From the NCBI GenBank assembly GCA_040429635.1, contig CP158972.1, positions 2,552,001-2,616,000 of the forward strand: 64,000 nucleotides of DNA, given 5' to 3'. The position numbers and the translations under genes were made by a program. The notes under the pieces were generated by a model, which had not been told where the DNA came from, did no database searches, and was given only the letters and a program-made list of their open reading frames with translations. Shown here piece by piece: positions 1 through 8,437 of this stretch. Every line of letters starts with the position of its first letter. Position 1 is the first letter of the stretch. The DNA is from Tamlana crocina (GTDB lineage Bacteria; Bacteroidota; Bacteroidia; Flavobacteriales; Flavobacteriaceae).

Positions 1-223
1 CAATCATGCTCAACATGGTTGTTTTTCCGCAACCGGAGTGCCCGATAATGGTAACAAATTCTTCCTTTTTTATTTGAAGGTTCAAGTTTTCCAGAACCGT
101 GTAATCGCCTTTTGGAGTAGGGTACACTTTTTTAAGGTTTTTTAAATCCAACATCACATCCGATGCGGGAAACAACCCATTATCAGTTAAATTTCCTGTT
201 TTATTTGCTGTTAAAGTACTCAT
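1..223 (-). CDS. Second ABC-transporter ATPase of the nitrate system (3' part cut off by window edge)
   Basis: Reading from the ATG at 223 gives about 74 residues of an ABC ATPase: an N-terminal tail, a strand region with DLKNLKKVYPTP and a Walker A GHSGCGKTT close to the window edge. The signature motif and Walker B lie outside the window. It begins 11 bp after the stop of the neighbouring ATPase gene, so it is the last visible gene of the nrtA-nrtB-ATPase-ATPase operon. Nitrate ABC transporters of the NrtABCD type use two different ATPases, which fits this arrangement. The remainder of the protein, and any C-terminal regulatory extension, cannot be judged. Confidence 0.85.
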   Translation of the reverse strand, partial: MSTLTANKTGNLTDNGLFPASDVMLDLKNLKKVYPTPKGDYTVLENLNLQIKKEEFVTIIGHSGCGKTTMLSMI

Positions 224-234
224 CTTTTGTGTGC

Positions 235-1080
235 TTAAAATTGATTAACAAAATCCTTTGGTGCTAAATCGGGCAATTCGTAAACGGCTTGCGCTTCCGA
301 TTTGCGTTCATTTCCAATATCCATCAAATATTCGATAATAGCATTTCGGGTTTCCTTAAAATTGGCATTATCGTTCAATTCGGTTTTATCCCTTGGCCGC
401 TCGATATCAATTTTGAATTCCGGCCCTAAAGTAGCTTTTGGCCCCGGACGCAACGGAATAATGCGATCCGCCATGTAAATACCTTCATCCACATCATTGG
501 TAATTAACAACGCTGTGCGCTTATCTTTTCCCCAAATTCTTAAAATTTCATCCTGAAGATTGCCACGGGTTAAGGCATCCAAAGCGCCTAACGGTTCGTC
601 CATAATAATCATTTCGGGCTTCATTGCTAAAGCTCTGGCTACGGCCACACGCTGGCGCATTCCTCCCGATAGTTCTTTTGGACGCTTATTAATGGCAGGT
701 GTTAAATTCACCATTTCAACATAATTTGCAACAATGTCGTTCAGTTCGGCTTTGCTTTTCTTCGGAAAAGCTTCTTTTACAGCCATAAACACATTTTGCC
801 CAACCGTTAACCAAGGTAGCAACGAGTAGTTTTGAAAAATCACCCCGCGCTCGTGACTCGTGCCCGTTACAGGTTTGCCCTTAAACAAAACCTCTCCGCT
901 TGTGGGCTGCAATAAGCCGTTAATCAAGTTTACCAAAGTGGTTTTTCCACTTCCGGTGAAGCCTACTATGGCCACAAACTCCCCTTCTTCAATCGACAAG
1001 TTGATGTTTGAAAGCACTTCGGCAGCGTTATCGCCCTCTCCGTAAGTTTTATAAACGTTATTTAATTCTAAATATGCCAT
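235..1080 (-). CDS. Nitrate/nitrite ABC transporter ATP-binding protein (NrtC/NrtD-like)
   Basis: This 281-residue ABC ATPase has Walker [10 protein letters not shown] at residues 40-48, the signature LSGGMRQR near 138-145, Walker B MIIMDEP and a downstream switch region TNDVDEG where many ATPases have a histidine. It belongs to the NrtCD/SsuB/TauB group that energises nitrate, sulfonate and taurine importers at the inner membrane. It lacks the large substrate-binding-like C-terminal domain of cyanobacterial NrtC. It lies between the permease gene (62 bp gap) and a second ATPase gene (11 bp gap) in one operon. Nitrate is assigned as substrate from the family of the binding protein and from the surrounding nitrate genes. 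Confidence 0.88.
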   Translation of the reverse strand: MAYLELNNVYKTYGEGDNAAEVLSNINLSIEEGEFVAIVGFTGSGKTTLVNLINGLLQPTSGEVLFKGKPVTGTSHERGVIFQNYSLLPWLTVGQNVFMAVKEAFPKKSKAELNDIVANYVEMVNLTPAINKRPKELSGGMRQRVAVARALAMKPEMIIMDEPLGALDALTRGNLQDEILRIWGKDKRTALLITNDVDEGIYMADRIIPLRPGPKATLGPEFKIDIERPRDKTELNDNANFKETRNAIIEYLMDIGNERKSEAQAVYELPDLAPKDFVNQF

Positions 1081-1142
1081 TTTCTTTCTGTTTATTTGTT
1101 GATAAGTTTATTCGTTTTTACGATTAAACAAATCCACCTTAT

Positions 1143-2249
1143 TTATATCGCATCGGTTTTATCAAACGATACCGTGTTTTGGATGGTAAGCATCAATCGG
1201 TCTAAAAGGAATCCAATGATACCGATAACGAACATCGCCACAATAATTTTTGCGTTGGAATCGTTAGCTCCGTTTTGGAACTCTTCCCAAACAAACAATC
1301 CTAAACCTGGGCTTTGCGCCAATAATTCGATAGCAATCAATACCATCCATGCTACTGAAAGCGTAATTTTCAATCCTGTAAAAATCAATGGTAAAGACGA
1401 TGGCAACACCACTTTGAATATTTTTTGAAATGGCCCTAACTTCAGTACTTTGGCTACGTTGATGTAATCTTTATCAACCGACGACACGCCCATGGCGGTG
1501 TTTACCAAAGTGGCCCACATAGAACATAACCCCACACTAATGAATGAAATGGTGAATGAGCTATCTTCGTTGGAATCTATCAACACCGTTTTTACGATCA
1601 TAAAAACCAACAGATACCAAACTACGGGCGATACGGGCTTAAATATTTGAATAAACCAGTTGAAGGAACTCTTTAAAGTAGGACTTAACCCGATGAATAT
1701 GCCAAGCGGTACGGCGATAACCAATGCCAATAAAAAACCTGCAAATACTGTTTTTAAACTTCTGAAAATTTGGTCAACGAATGACGGTCTTCCTGTATAA
1801 GTAATCGGGTCTTTCCCTTCAGCGATACGCTTTTCATTTAAGGCTGCTGTTTTTTCAATAAAGGCTTCTTTATCAGCAGCAATAATATTATGGTCTCTCA
1901 ATAAAGATTGAAACGACTCCCATACTTTAGCTGGCGACGGCAAGGTGTTGGGTTGGCAGCTAACATCTCCCGATGCTATACATTCGCGCATAGCATCGGC
2001 AGCTGCCGGACCTTGGTCGTTTAGTGCTTTTTCAATTTTAAACTCGGCCTCTGTGTTGTAAAGAGACTTGGCTCCTAAGTGCCACAGACCTAAAAATAAT
2101 AGCACGGAAGCAAGCGGTACGACTACTTTACGCAAGATACCTTTAAAATCTTCCTTCCCTAGTTTCCCTGTGAATAGGTCTTTTATTGAGGTTAAAAATC
2201 CCAATCCTACAAATCTGGTTACTCTATCTAATGTTATACTTTGCTTCAT
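1143..2249 (-). CDS. nrtB: Nitrate/nitrite ABC transporter permease (NrtB-like)
   Basis: This inner-membrane permease of 368 residues has an N-terminal helix (about 40-62), then a roughly 90-residue hydrophilic stretch, and a C-terminal bundle of hydrophobic segments with the ATPase-contacting EAA-type loop (INVAKVLKLGPFQKIFKVVLP). The fold matches the BPD_transp_1 family and the NrtB branch. The hydrophilic stretch (about residues 65-150, two cysteines) makes it longer than the usual 270-residue NrtB; long forms of this kind may be common in Bacteroidota, which I cannot test here. It follows nrtA by 28 bp and precedes the ATPase gene. Confidence 0.88.
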   Translation of the reverse strand: MKQSITLDRVTRFVGLGFLTSIKDLFTGKLGKEDFKGILRKVVVPLASVLLFLGLWHLGAKSLYNTEAEFKIEKALNDQGPAAADAMRECIASGDVSCQPNTLPSPAKVWESFQSLLRDHNIIAADKEAFIEKTAALNEKRIAEGKDPITYTGRPSFVDQIFRSLKTVFAGFLLALVIAVPLGIFIGLSPTLKSSFNWFIQIFKPVSPVVWYLLVFMIVKTVLIDSNEDSSFTISFISVGLCSMWATLVNTAMGVSSVDKDYINVAKVLKLGPFQKIFKVVLPSSLPLIFTGLKITLSVAWMVLIAIELLAQSPGLGLFVWEEFQNGANDSNAKIIVAMFVIGIIGFLLDRLMLTIQNTVSFDKTDAI

Positions 2250-2277
2250 GACTTATTATTTTAGTACTGTCTATTTT

Positions 2278-3672
2278 TTATTGTACAGCTTTTTCTTTGT
2301 TTCCTATTTTAAAGCTGTTGATATATGCTATTGGATCTTTGGCATCATAAGTAGTGCCATCGATAAAATCGGATGTTGGTGCTTTGTAACCATCGGTAGT
2401 TGGTATATCGCTGGCAGGAATATTACCTTCTTCTACTAACAGTTTTGCTGCTTCTTCCCAAATATCTGGCCTGTAAATATCTTTAATGGTTTCGGCGTAC
2501 CACTCCGCTGGTTTCGACTCTGGAATTTGTCCCCATCTTCTCATTTGTGTTAAGAACCAAATACCATCTGAATAGAATGGGTAAGTAGCGTTGTACTTGT
2601 AGAATACGTTGAAATCGGGCATTTCTCTTTTATCTCCTTTTTCGAATTCGAAAGTTCCCGTCATCGAGTTGGCCAATACCGCTTCATCAGCACCTACATA
2701 TTGAGACATTGATAATATTTTTACCGCCTCTGCTCTATTTCCTGGCTCATCCAACCATTTACCGGCTCTAATCAACGCTTTGGTAACGGCTACGGCAGTA
2801 TTTGGATAATCCTCAACAAACTTTTTAGTCATTACGAATACTTTCTCTGGGTTGTTTTTCCAGATATCGTAGTTAGTGGTTACTGGCACACCAATACCCT
2901 TAAATACAGCTTGTTGGTTCCATGGCTCACCCACACAGTAACCATAAATAGTACCTGCTTCAAGCGTTGCTGGCATTTGTGGCGGAGGCGTTACCGACAA
3001 TAAAACCTCAGCATCGATTTGCCCTTGTACATTATCTGCAGTGTACATTCCTGGGTGGATACCTGCAGCAGCCAACCAATATCTAATTTCGTAGTTATGC
3101 GTAGACACTGGGAACACCATTCCCATTTTGAAGGCTTTACCACTGTTTTTATACTCTTGGATAACCGGCTTTAAAGCATCTGCTTTAATAGGATGAATAG
3201 GCTTTCCATCTTCATCGGCTGGTACATTAGGTTTCATTTTAGACCAAACATCGTTTGACACTGTAATACCGTTACCATTTAAATCCATTGAAAACGGTGT
3301 TACCAATTGTGCTTGGCGACCAAAACCAGCTCCAGCAGCGATGGGCTGACCAGCCAACATATGCGAACCGTCCAACTGACCATCAATAACACGGTCTAAA
3401 ACATTTTTCCAGTTTGATTGTGCTTCAACTGAAACGAACAAACCTTCATCTTCAAAAAATCCTTTTTCTTTTGCAATGGCCAAAGGTGCCATATCCGTCA
3501 ATTTGATAAAACCAAATGTTAATTGTGGTTTTTCAATATCCAATGTTTTTGTTTTTGACGTTTCAGCTACGACACTTTCCGCCACGTCTTTCTTTTTTTC
3601 TTTTCCACCGCAAGCAAAAAGCAAAGCTGCTACGGGTAAAATCCAAGTTGTTCTTTTTAGTAGAGATTTCAT
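2278..3672 (-). CDS. nrtA: Nitrate-binding lipoprotein of the ABC transporter (NrtA/CmpA family)
   Basis: This 464-residue substrate-binding protein starts with a lipoprotein signal (basic MKSLLKR, hydrophobic core, lipobox LFAC with Cys21). It should therefore be anchored on the periplasmic side of the inner membrane. The body reads as CmpA/Nrt[26 protein letters not shown], a [10 protein letters not shown] segment and a [18 protein letters not shown] segment typical of the nitrate/bicarbonate-binding clade. As the first gene of the operon it is probably the most strongly expressed. A TAAGTA-N4-TACTTA operator lies 23 bp upstream. Nitrate rather than bicarbonate is inferred from the neighbours. 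Confidence 0.92.
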   Translation of the reverse strand: MKSLLKRTTWILPVAALLFACGGKEKKKDVAESVVAETSKTKTLDIEKPQLTFGFIKLTDMAPLAIAKEKGFFEDEGLFVSVEAQSNWKNVLDRVIDGQLDGSHMLAGQPIAAGAGFGRQAQLVTPFSMDLNGNGITVSNDVWSKMKPNVPADEDGKPIHPIKADALKPVIQEYKNSGKAFKMGMVFPVSTHNYEIRYWLAAAGIHPGMYTADNVQGQIDAEVLLSVTPPPQMPATLEAGTIYGYCVGEPWNQQAVFKGIGVPVTTNYDIWKNNPEKVFVMTKKFVEDYPNTAVAVTKALIRAGKWLDEPGNRAEAVKILSMSQYVGADEAVLANSMTGTFEFEKGDKREMPDFNVFYKYNATYPFYSDGIWFLTQMRRWGQIPESKPAEWYAETIKDIYRPDIWEEAAKLLVEEGNIPASDIPTTDGYKAPTSDFIDGTTYDAKDPIAYINSFKIGNKEKAVQ

Positions 3673-3694
3673 ATTTATTGTTTTTAGTTTTTAT

Positions 3695-3710
3695 TAAGTA
3701 GTAATACTTA
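3695..3710. promoter_or_regulatory. Fnr-type operator TAAGTA-N4-TACTTA upstream of nrtA
   Basis: The 16 bases TAAGTAGTAATACTTA form an inverted repeat of two 6-bp half-sites separated by four bases. The same half-sites and spacing recur before the Fnr gene, nasC, narK and nirB. Here the best -7 element (3718-3725) lies upstream of the palindrome, so the site would cover the transcription start. That suggests repression at this promoter (inference). Confidence 0.72.
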
Positions 3711-3717
3711 TTTTTGA

Positions 3718-3725
3718 CAAAGATA
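3718..3725 (-). promoter_or_regulatory. Candidate -7 promoter element of the nrt operon
   Basis: On the minus strand the sequence reads TATCTTTG, a perfect match to the Bacteroidota -7 consensus TAnnTTTG. It lies 46-53 bp upstream of the nrtA start codon. No clear -33 TTG at the usual spacing is visible, so assignment rests on the -7 element alone. Confidence 0.5.
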
Positions 3726-3729
3726 TACG

Positions 3730-3743
3730 TAGAACAAGTTCTA
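3730..3743. promoter_or_regulatory. Dyad TAGAAC-N2-GTTCTA in the nrt promoter
   Basis: The sequence TAGAACAAGTTCTA is a perfect 6-bp inverted repeat with a 2-bp centre. It sits immediately upstream of the candidate -7 element of nrtA, where a second regulator could bind. I see no second copy in the window, so the cognate protein is unknown. The remainder of this 326-bp gap (3673-3997) holds the Fnr-type operator, the -7 element and a long hairpin, but no gene. Confidence 0.35.
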
Positions 3744-3860
3744 TTATATGGTAATGCACATGTACACACCTCTTTTTACAACACATTATAACCTGCGAAA
3801 ACACATAAAATACACTTAAACAATTAATATACAGACATTTGAACCATTAAAAAATGTACG

Positions 3861-3905
3861 TATCAACAAAAAAACACCTAAGTATTAGGTGTTTTTTTGT
3901 TGATA
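3861..3905. terminator. Long perfect hairpin (21-bp arms, 3-base loop)
   Basis: The two 21-base arms at 3861-3881 and 3885-3905 are exact reverse complements around the loop GTA. The arms contain homopolymer A7/T7 tracts, so transcription in either direction ends in a U-rich tail. It lies downstream of the small gene ending at 3998 and upstream of nrtA, and should insulate the nrt operon from the fnr side. Confidence 0.7.
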
Positions 3906-3997
3906 AACCTTAATTAATTATCTATTTATTATGTTTTCACTGATTAAAATGTTCCTTTTAACCAAAAAAACTACGTAAAAAAACAAAACAATACGTG

Positions 3998-4159
3998 TTA
4001 TTTGTTTTTAAACTGTTTAAGACATTCCAATTCAGATAGTTCAGTATATTTATTATCCGTGCCAAACGGATCTTCCCCTCCTTTAAAATAACCATCTATC
4101 ATTTTTAAAGGAACGGCATCTTTTATAGCGAAAGGTACTTCATACCCTGTGATTTCCAT
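3998..4159 (-). CDS. Small unknown protein (53 residues from ATG; 72 from an upstream TTG)
   Basis: A short reading frame encodes a mostly hydrophilic protein with GYEVPFAIKDAVPLKMIDG and a C-terminal ELSELECLKQFKNK; I recognise no family. The first ATG is at 4159. A TTG at 4216 would add 19 residues but lies right at the base of the terminator hairpin of the fnr gene, and the frame stays open further upstream. The piece could therefore be the C-terminal remnant of a larger gene. It lies between the fnr terminator and the long hairpin at 3861-3905. Whether it is expressed is uncertain. Confidence 0.35.
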   Translation of the reverse strand: MEITGYEVPFAIKDAVPLKMIDGYFKGGEDPFGTDNKYTELSELECLKQFKNK

Positions 4160-4218
4160 GCAAGTCGTGATACTAGATGGACTTAAAAAAACAAACGAAG
4201 AATCTTTGTAAAACAAAA

Positions 4219-4244
4219 AACCATACGTATTTCTACGTATGGTT
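4219..4244 (-). terminator. Terminator of the Fnr gene
   Basis: Eleven-base arms (4219-4229 and 4234-4244) are perfectly complementary around a TTTC loop and, on the minus strand, are followed by a T-rich stretch. It starts 39 bp after the stop codon of the Fnr gene. Each arm contains TACGTA, a variant of the operator half-site in this region. Confidence 0.7.
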
Positions 4245-4282
4245 CAAAAGAAAAATTAACTTAAAAAAGAAGTTTAAGCGAG

Positions 4283-5041
4283 CTAACTATCTAAAAAAAA
4301 GTTGTGCTCACTAATTTCATTCTTAAGAAGTTGAATGTCGTTAATACCTATTTTTTTTCCTTTTGTCACAATGAGTTTTTCCTTTTTCAGTGCCGAAAAC
4401 ATCCTGATAACTTGCTCTTCGGTTGTTCCAGCATATTCTGCATATTCTCGCCTGCTTAACGACACGTCTAAAAAGCCTTTATTGCTACCAAATTTTCTAT
4501 TGATGTACAACAGGGTATCGATTACACGCTCGCGCACCGCCATTTGAGAAATAGATTTTACTTTAGATTCGCTTTTATTCAATTCGTTTGCATAAAACAG
4601 CATCAAATCGTAAGCGAATTTAGGGTTATTTTGAAGGGCGTTTTGAAGGTACCCTTTAGAGAAATAACACAGCACACTGTCCTCGAGGGCTACAGCACCG
4701 ATCGAATAATATTCTTCTGTACCAAAACCACGGTGACCAATAATTTCACCATCCTTGGCAAAACGAACAATCTGCTCCCTGCCATTTATTCCGGTTCTAA
4801 ATACCTTTACCTTCCCTTTCAACACAAAGAACAAACCATTTACAGGAGCGCCTTCAATAATAAATTGCTGACCTTTTTTGCAACGAAGATTATTTTTTTC
4901 AACATCTAAACCACTTTCTTCCAACGAAACCAAATTTCTCTTTATTAAGCAGTTTTTGTTTTCACAAACATCGCAAGTCACCTCAAAAGAAGTACGCTTT
5001 CTAGTGGCAGAAGAAACAGTATGTAAACGGGTTGCTTGCAA
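4283..5041 (-). CDS. Fnr-type Crp/Fnr regulator with candidate [4Fe-4S] cysteines
   Basis: This 252-residue protein has an N-terminal cysteine cluster C23-x2-C26-x4-C31, a cNMP-binding-like beta barrel, a further cysteine at 125 in SVLCYFSK (aligning with E. coli FNR SMVCEIPF, Cys122), a dimer helix and a C-terminal winged helix. The four cysteines match the spacing logic of FNR oxygen sensors; C54 is an extra. In the recognition helix, E-x-x-I-R replaces the FNR E-x-x-S-R, so the half-site should differ from TTGAT, as the TAAGTA palindromes suggest. The start is a TTG at 5041, because a stop codon lies immediately before it and no ATG or GTG lies before the cysteine cluster. It is probably autoregulated through 5069-5084. 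Confidence 0.88.
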   Translation of the reverse strand: MQATRLHTVSSATRKRTSFEVTCDVCENKNCLIKRNLVSLEESGLDVEKNNLRCKKGQQFIIEGAPVNGLFFVLKGKVKVFRTGINGREQIVRFAKDGEIIGHRGFGTEEYYSIGAVALEDSVLCYFSKGYLQNALQNNPKFAYDLMLFYANELNKSESKVKSISQMAVRERVIDTLLYINRKFGSNKGFLDVSLSRREYAEYAGTTEEQVIRMFSALKKEKLIVTKGKKIGINDIQLLKNEISEHNFFLDS

Positions 5042-5062
5042 TTACAGAATTATTACTTAGAC

Positions 5063-5084
5063 CAAATATAAGTATTAATACTTA
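5063..5084 (-). promoter_or_regulatory. Promoter and Fnr-type operator of the Fnr gene
   Basis: 5069-5084 is the perfect palindrome TAAGTATTAATACTTA. Its last two bases on the minus strand are also the first two of the -7 element TATATTTG (5070-5063, matching TAnnTTTG). Transcription would begin near 5057, giving a leader of about 16 bases before the TTG start. An operator centred about 20 bp upstream of the start normally blocks RNA polymerase, so negative autoregulation is my inference. The stretch 5085-5216 shows nothing else that I can identify. Confidence 0.7.
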
Positions 5085-5216
5085 ATTAATCTAAACACAA
5101 TACTTATTTTTAAGGATTACACAAAATAAAGGCTTTCACTTTCAGAATTGATAAAAATGTTTTTAAAAAATTTAGAAATACACAACAAAATTATTTACAA
5201 TGCAAGCAAAAAATAC

Positions 5217-8200
5217 TTATTCGACTAAAGTTTCCGTTCGCTTACTTTCTCTAAAAAAAGCCCAAATCGCTATCAAAACCATAAAAGCCACCAACACATA
5301 CACAAATGAGGGTATTGGCAATGGGTCTCCTGCGGCATAGCTGTGCAAGCCAGCCAAATAATAATTAACACCAAATGAGGTCATGATAATAGACCAAAAC
5401 GCGAACATACTGGCCACATTGAGCACATAAACATTGTTCAATTTCGGCACAAACCGCAAGTGCAGCACAATGGCATAAACAATGATGCTAATGAGCGCCC
5501 AGGTTTCTTTAGGATCCCAGGCCCAGTATCGGCCCCAAGATTCGTTGGCCCAAATGCCCCCTAAAAAAGTGCCGACCGCCAAAACAAACAAACCAATAGT
5601 CATGGCCATTTCGCTGATATAGCTGAGTTCTTTGATTTTTATGTCGATAATAGTTTTGGTTTTTGAAGTTTTAAAAATCATTAGCAGCAAGGCCATAATT
5701 CCTAAAACTGCCGATAAAGCCAAAGGCGCGTAACTGCTAACAATCGTGGCCACATGAATTTTTAACCAATACGATTTTAACACCGGCATCAAGTTTGTAA
5801 TTTCTGGACTTAACCAATCCAAATAGCTTACAAACAGCAGGGCTCCCGAAAACAAAGTTGCCAATGGCAATGAAAAATCAGATTTTCTAAAAGTTAGCAA
5901 CCCACAAAAAACCAACACCCAGGCTACAAAAACCAACATTTCGTAACCGTTGCTCCACGGTGCATGTTGGGCCACATACCAGCGCAATAAAATGTTACCC
6001 GTAAAGCACAAAAAAGCAATGAGCACCAAAATAATAAAAATATTGTTGAGGAAAGTAAGCCACTTTTTTTTCGAGAACATTTTTAAAATAGCCAACACCA
6101 ACAAACCGAAACCGAGCGTAAAAAACACCTGAAACATCCAAAAGTTAACATTGGCTTTATTATACCAAATTTCTGCTTCAATACGCTCTGGTGCAGGAAT
6201 GACCTCTGCCCCCAAAACATCCTGATATTTTTTTATATACATCAGTTTATCATGCGCGGCTTCATAATTTCCCGTTGTAACATCTTTAAAATAGGCCGGA
6301 ATTATGGTTTTTGCAAACAGCCCATCTTCTTCGGGAAAATCTGAAAAATGGTGCGTGTAACTGAACCATGTGTTATTGTCGTCATTTTTATTCGGAAATA
6401 TTTTTAGATAGTTGCCAATAAAGACATTGTAAAGAATATTGTAGCGTTCATCTATTTTGAGAACTTCTTTATCAAATTCGTTGCGTTCTGCCGGCTTCTT
6501 TTGGTTGGCAGTTTCAGCCTGTTTGGCCAACACATAATTTCCCGACCGATCCATTAAATCGCTAAAGGCCAAAAGGCCGTTAATCCCAACTTCAACACCA
6601 TCAAACAAGTTTCCTGTTTTTTTAAAATCTACTTTGATTATGGGTACCCGCTGCCACATCTGGGGAAGCATATGCATGGCCAAAAACGTTTGATTGGCGT
6701 TGAACGACAAATCGTTATACGTAAACTTTGTTTTTCTTGAAATTTTCCTCAAAAACTCTGATGCCAGCGTATTTATTGGTTTTATGCGGCCATCTAAATC
6801 CTGTACCAAAAGCCTTCCGAAAAAATCGGCATGCAACTCATCTATTTGCTGGCTTTTCAATGCCTTTTCAACGTTGACACTTAATGAATCTGTTGGTTTA
6901 TTTGCAAAAACAGAATTGGGAACCGCAAAAAGAAATAAACACGATGCCACTACGGCAACACTTTTTAGTTTTTTTAATTTTTTATTGATGAATTGAAAAC
7001 GCGATGTTTTTCCGAAGAGCGAAAAAAACATCCCCAGCATCATCAATAAATAGCCCAGATAAGTTACCAAGGTGCCCACTCTATCGTAGCTCACGGAAAG
7101 CACCGTTCCTTTTTCGTCAGTGTCGTAACTCGCCTGGAAAAAACGATAGCCTTTATAATCTAAAACATTGTTCATAAAAATGCGGTACGGCATGTTTTCG
7201 CCGTTGTCTAAAATGGCGACTTCACTGGCATATGACGACGGACTTGTTGAGCCTGGGTAGCGTTCCAATTGAAAATCATTCAACTTTATGGCGAACGGCG
7301 TTTGTATGGCACCAGCACCGTAGGAAAGGGTTAACTGAAGATTGCCCATTTCGAGGTGGTGATGCGTTGGCAAAAAACCTTGTCGGTATAAAATATTCAA
7401 AGGTTTTTCCTGCCCGTCCACATTCACATTAACAATCAAGGCATCGTCTTTAGTTTCTTCATTGTCTTTTGGTTTTTCCGAACCGCTTACCAATTGAAAT
7501 ATACCCTTTTCATGATACACCAACGGCACAAACGACATATCGCCATCGCGGTACAATGTTCTTAAAGTAACGGCCTGTAAACTGTCTTTTTTTACTTTTC
7601 CGGCTTGTTGGGTTGACATCACAAAAAACTCAAGGTTTTTGGGTGATTCCATAAAAAACGTGCCATCTTTTTCAGAAATATTTATGATGCCTTTTTTATC
7701 AGATTCAAAACCAATTTCATGCTGGTGGCCAACCATACTTTCTACTTCACCCTTTTTTAAAAAAATACTGTTTCTGCCGTTGCCGTGCGTTATCACCATT
7801 TCTAAAATAGGTTCGCCATTAGCTTCGTCATTTACAACTTCCGGTACGGCATCTGCAATAAAATCGATATATGATACTTCTATCTTTTTTCCGTTGAATT
7901 CCGTATCGATTGAAAAATCATTGTTACCAATTGGCGCAAACGATAGTTTCTTCTTTATGGTTTTACTTTGTGAACCATCGCTGATATGAAGCGTTAAAAA
8001 ATTAGTATCGGAAATAATTACGTTTGATGAAGCACCTTCACGAATGCGCATCACCCCGCCGTAAGACGCATATCGTGTAATGGCCGCCCCTAAAACAATA
8101 ACGATAAATGCCAAATGGAACAATAAAACAGCCCATTTTTCTTTTCGCAACAGTTTGTATTTGAAAATATTGGCCAGGAACGCGATGGCCAATCCCAGCA

Positions 8201-8360
8201 TAACCAATTCGAACCACCAAGCATCGTAAATAACGGCCCAGGCGGTCGCTGTTCCAAAATCGTTTTCAACAAATGTGGCCACGGCCATGGCAACTGCAAA
8301 AACTAAAAGCAGCAACAGCGCTAAACTTGAGGACGAAAAGAATCTATATAATTTCTGCAT
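5217..8360 (-). CDS. ccsBA: Cytochrome c biogenesis protein CcsBA (ResB-CcsA fusion)
   Basis: This 1047-residue polytopic protein exports heme and attaches it to CxxCH motifs outside the cytoplasm (System II). The N-terminal half, with helices near residues 12-30, 45-65 and 78-95 and a large periplasmic domain (about 110-410), is ResB-like. The C-terminal half from about 720 is CcsA-like and carries the tryptophan-rich WWD heme-handling segment (WGRYWAWDPKETWAL). Fused CcsBA is the usual form in Bacteroidota and Epsilonproteobacteria. It follows nrfA by 77 bp on the same strand, which fits maturation of the nine hemes of NrfH and NrfA. Confidence 0.93.
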   Translation of the reverse strand: MQKLYRFFSSSSLALLLLLVFAVAMAVATFVENDFGTATAWAVIYDAWWFELVMLGLAIAFLANIFKYKLLRKEKWAVLLFHLAFIVIVLGAAITRYASYGGVMRIREGASSNVIISDTNFLTLHISDGSQSKTIKKKLSFAPIGNNDFSIDTEFNGKKIEVSYIDFIADAVPEVVNDEANGEPILEMVITHGNGRNSIFLKKGEVESMVGHQHEIGFESDKKGIINISEKDGTFFMESPKNLEFFVMSTQQAGKVKKDSLQAVTLRTLYRDGDMSFVPLVYHEKGIFQLVSGSEKPKDNEETKDDALIVNVNVDGQEKPLNILYRQGFLPTHHHLEMGNLQLTLSYGAGAIQTPFAIKLNDFQLERYPGSTSPSSYASEVAILDNGENMPYRIFMNNVLDYKGYRFFQASYDTDEKGTVLSVSYDRVGTLVTYLGYLLMMLGMFFSLFGKTSRFQFINKKLKKLKSVAVVASCLFLFAVPNSVFANKPTDSLSVNVEKALKSQQIDELHADFFGRLLVQDLDGRIKPINTLASEFLRKISRKTKFTYNDLSFNANQTFLAMHMLPQMWQRVPIIKVDFKKTGNLFDGVEVGINGLLAFSDLMDRSGNYVLAKQAETANQKKPAERNEFDKEVLKIDERYNILYNVFIGNYLKIFPNKNDDNNTWFSYTHHFSDFPEEDGLFAKTIIPAYFKDVTTGNYEAAHDKLMYIKKYQDVLGAEVIPAPERIEAEIWYNKANVNFWMFQVFFTLGFGLLVLAILKMFSKKKWLTFLNNIFIILVLIAFLCFTGNILLRWYVAQHAPWSNGYEMLVFVAWVLVFCGLLTFRKSDFSLPLATLFSGALLFVSYLDWLSPEITNLMPVLKSYWLKIHVATIVSSYAPLALSAVLGIMALLLMIFKTSKTKTIIDIKIKELSYISEMAMTIGLFVLAVGTFLGGIWANESWGRYWAWDPKETWALISIIVYAIVLHLRFVPKLNNVYVLNVASMFAFWSIIMTSFGVNYYLAGLHSYAAGDPLPIPSFVYVLVAFMVLIAIWAFFRESKRTETLVE

Positions 8361-8375
8361 AGGGCATAAAGAAAG

Positions 8376-8415
8376 AAGATAACACGAAAAATGTTGTAAC
8401 TTTTAGTGTTATCTT
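8376..8415. terminator. Stem-loop between nrfA and ccsBA
   Basis: Ten-base arms at 8376-8385 and 8406-8415 (AAGATAACAC and its complement) enclose a 20-base loop in the short gap after nrfA. On the minus strand it is followed by a T/C-rich run. It may lower read-through into ccsBA or stabilise the nrfHA message. Confidence 0.45.
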
Positions 8416-8437
8416 TTAGTTTTAACTTGGTAAAAGT

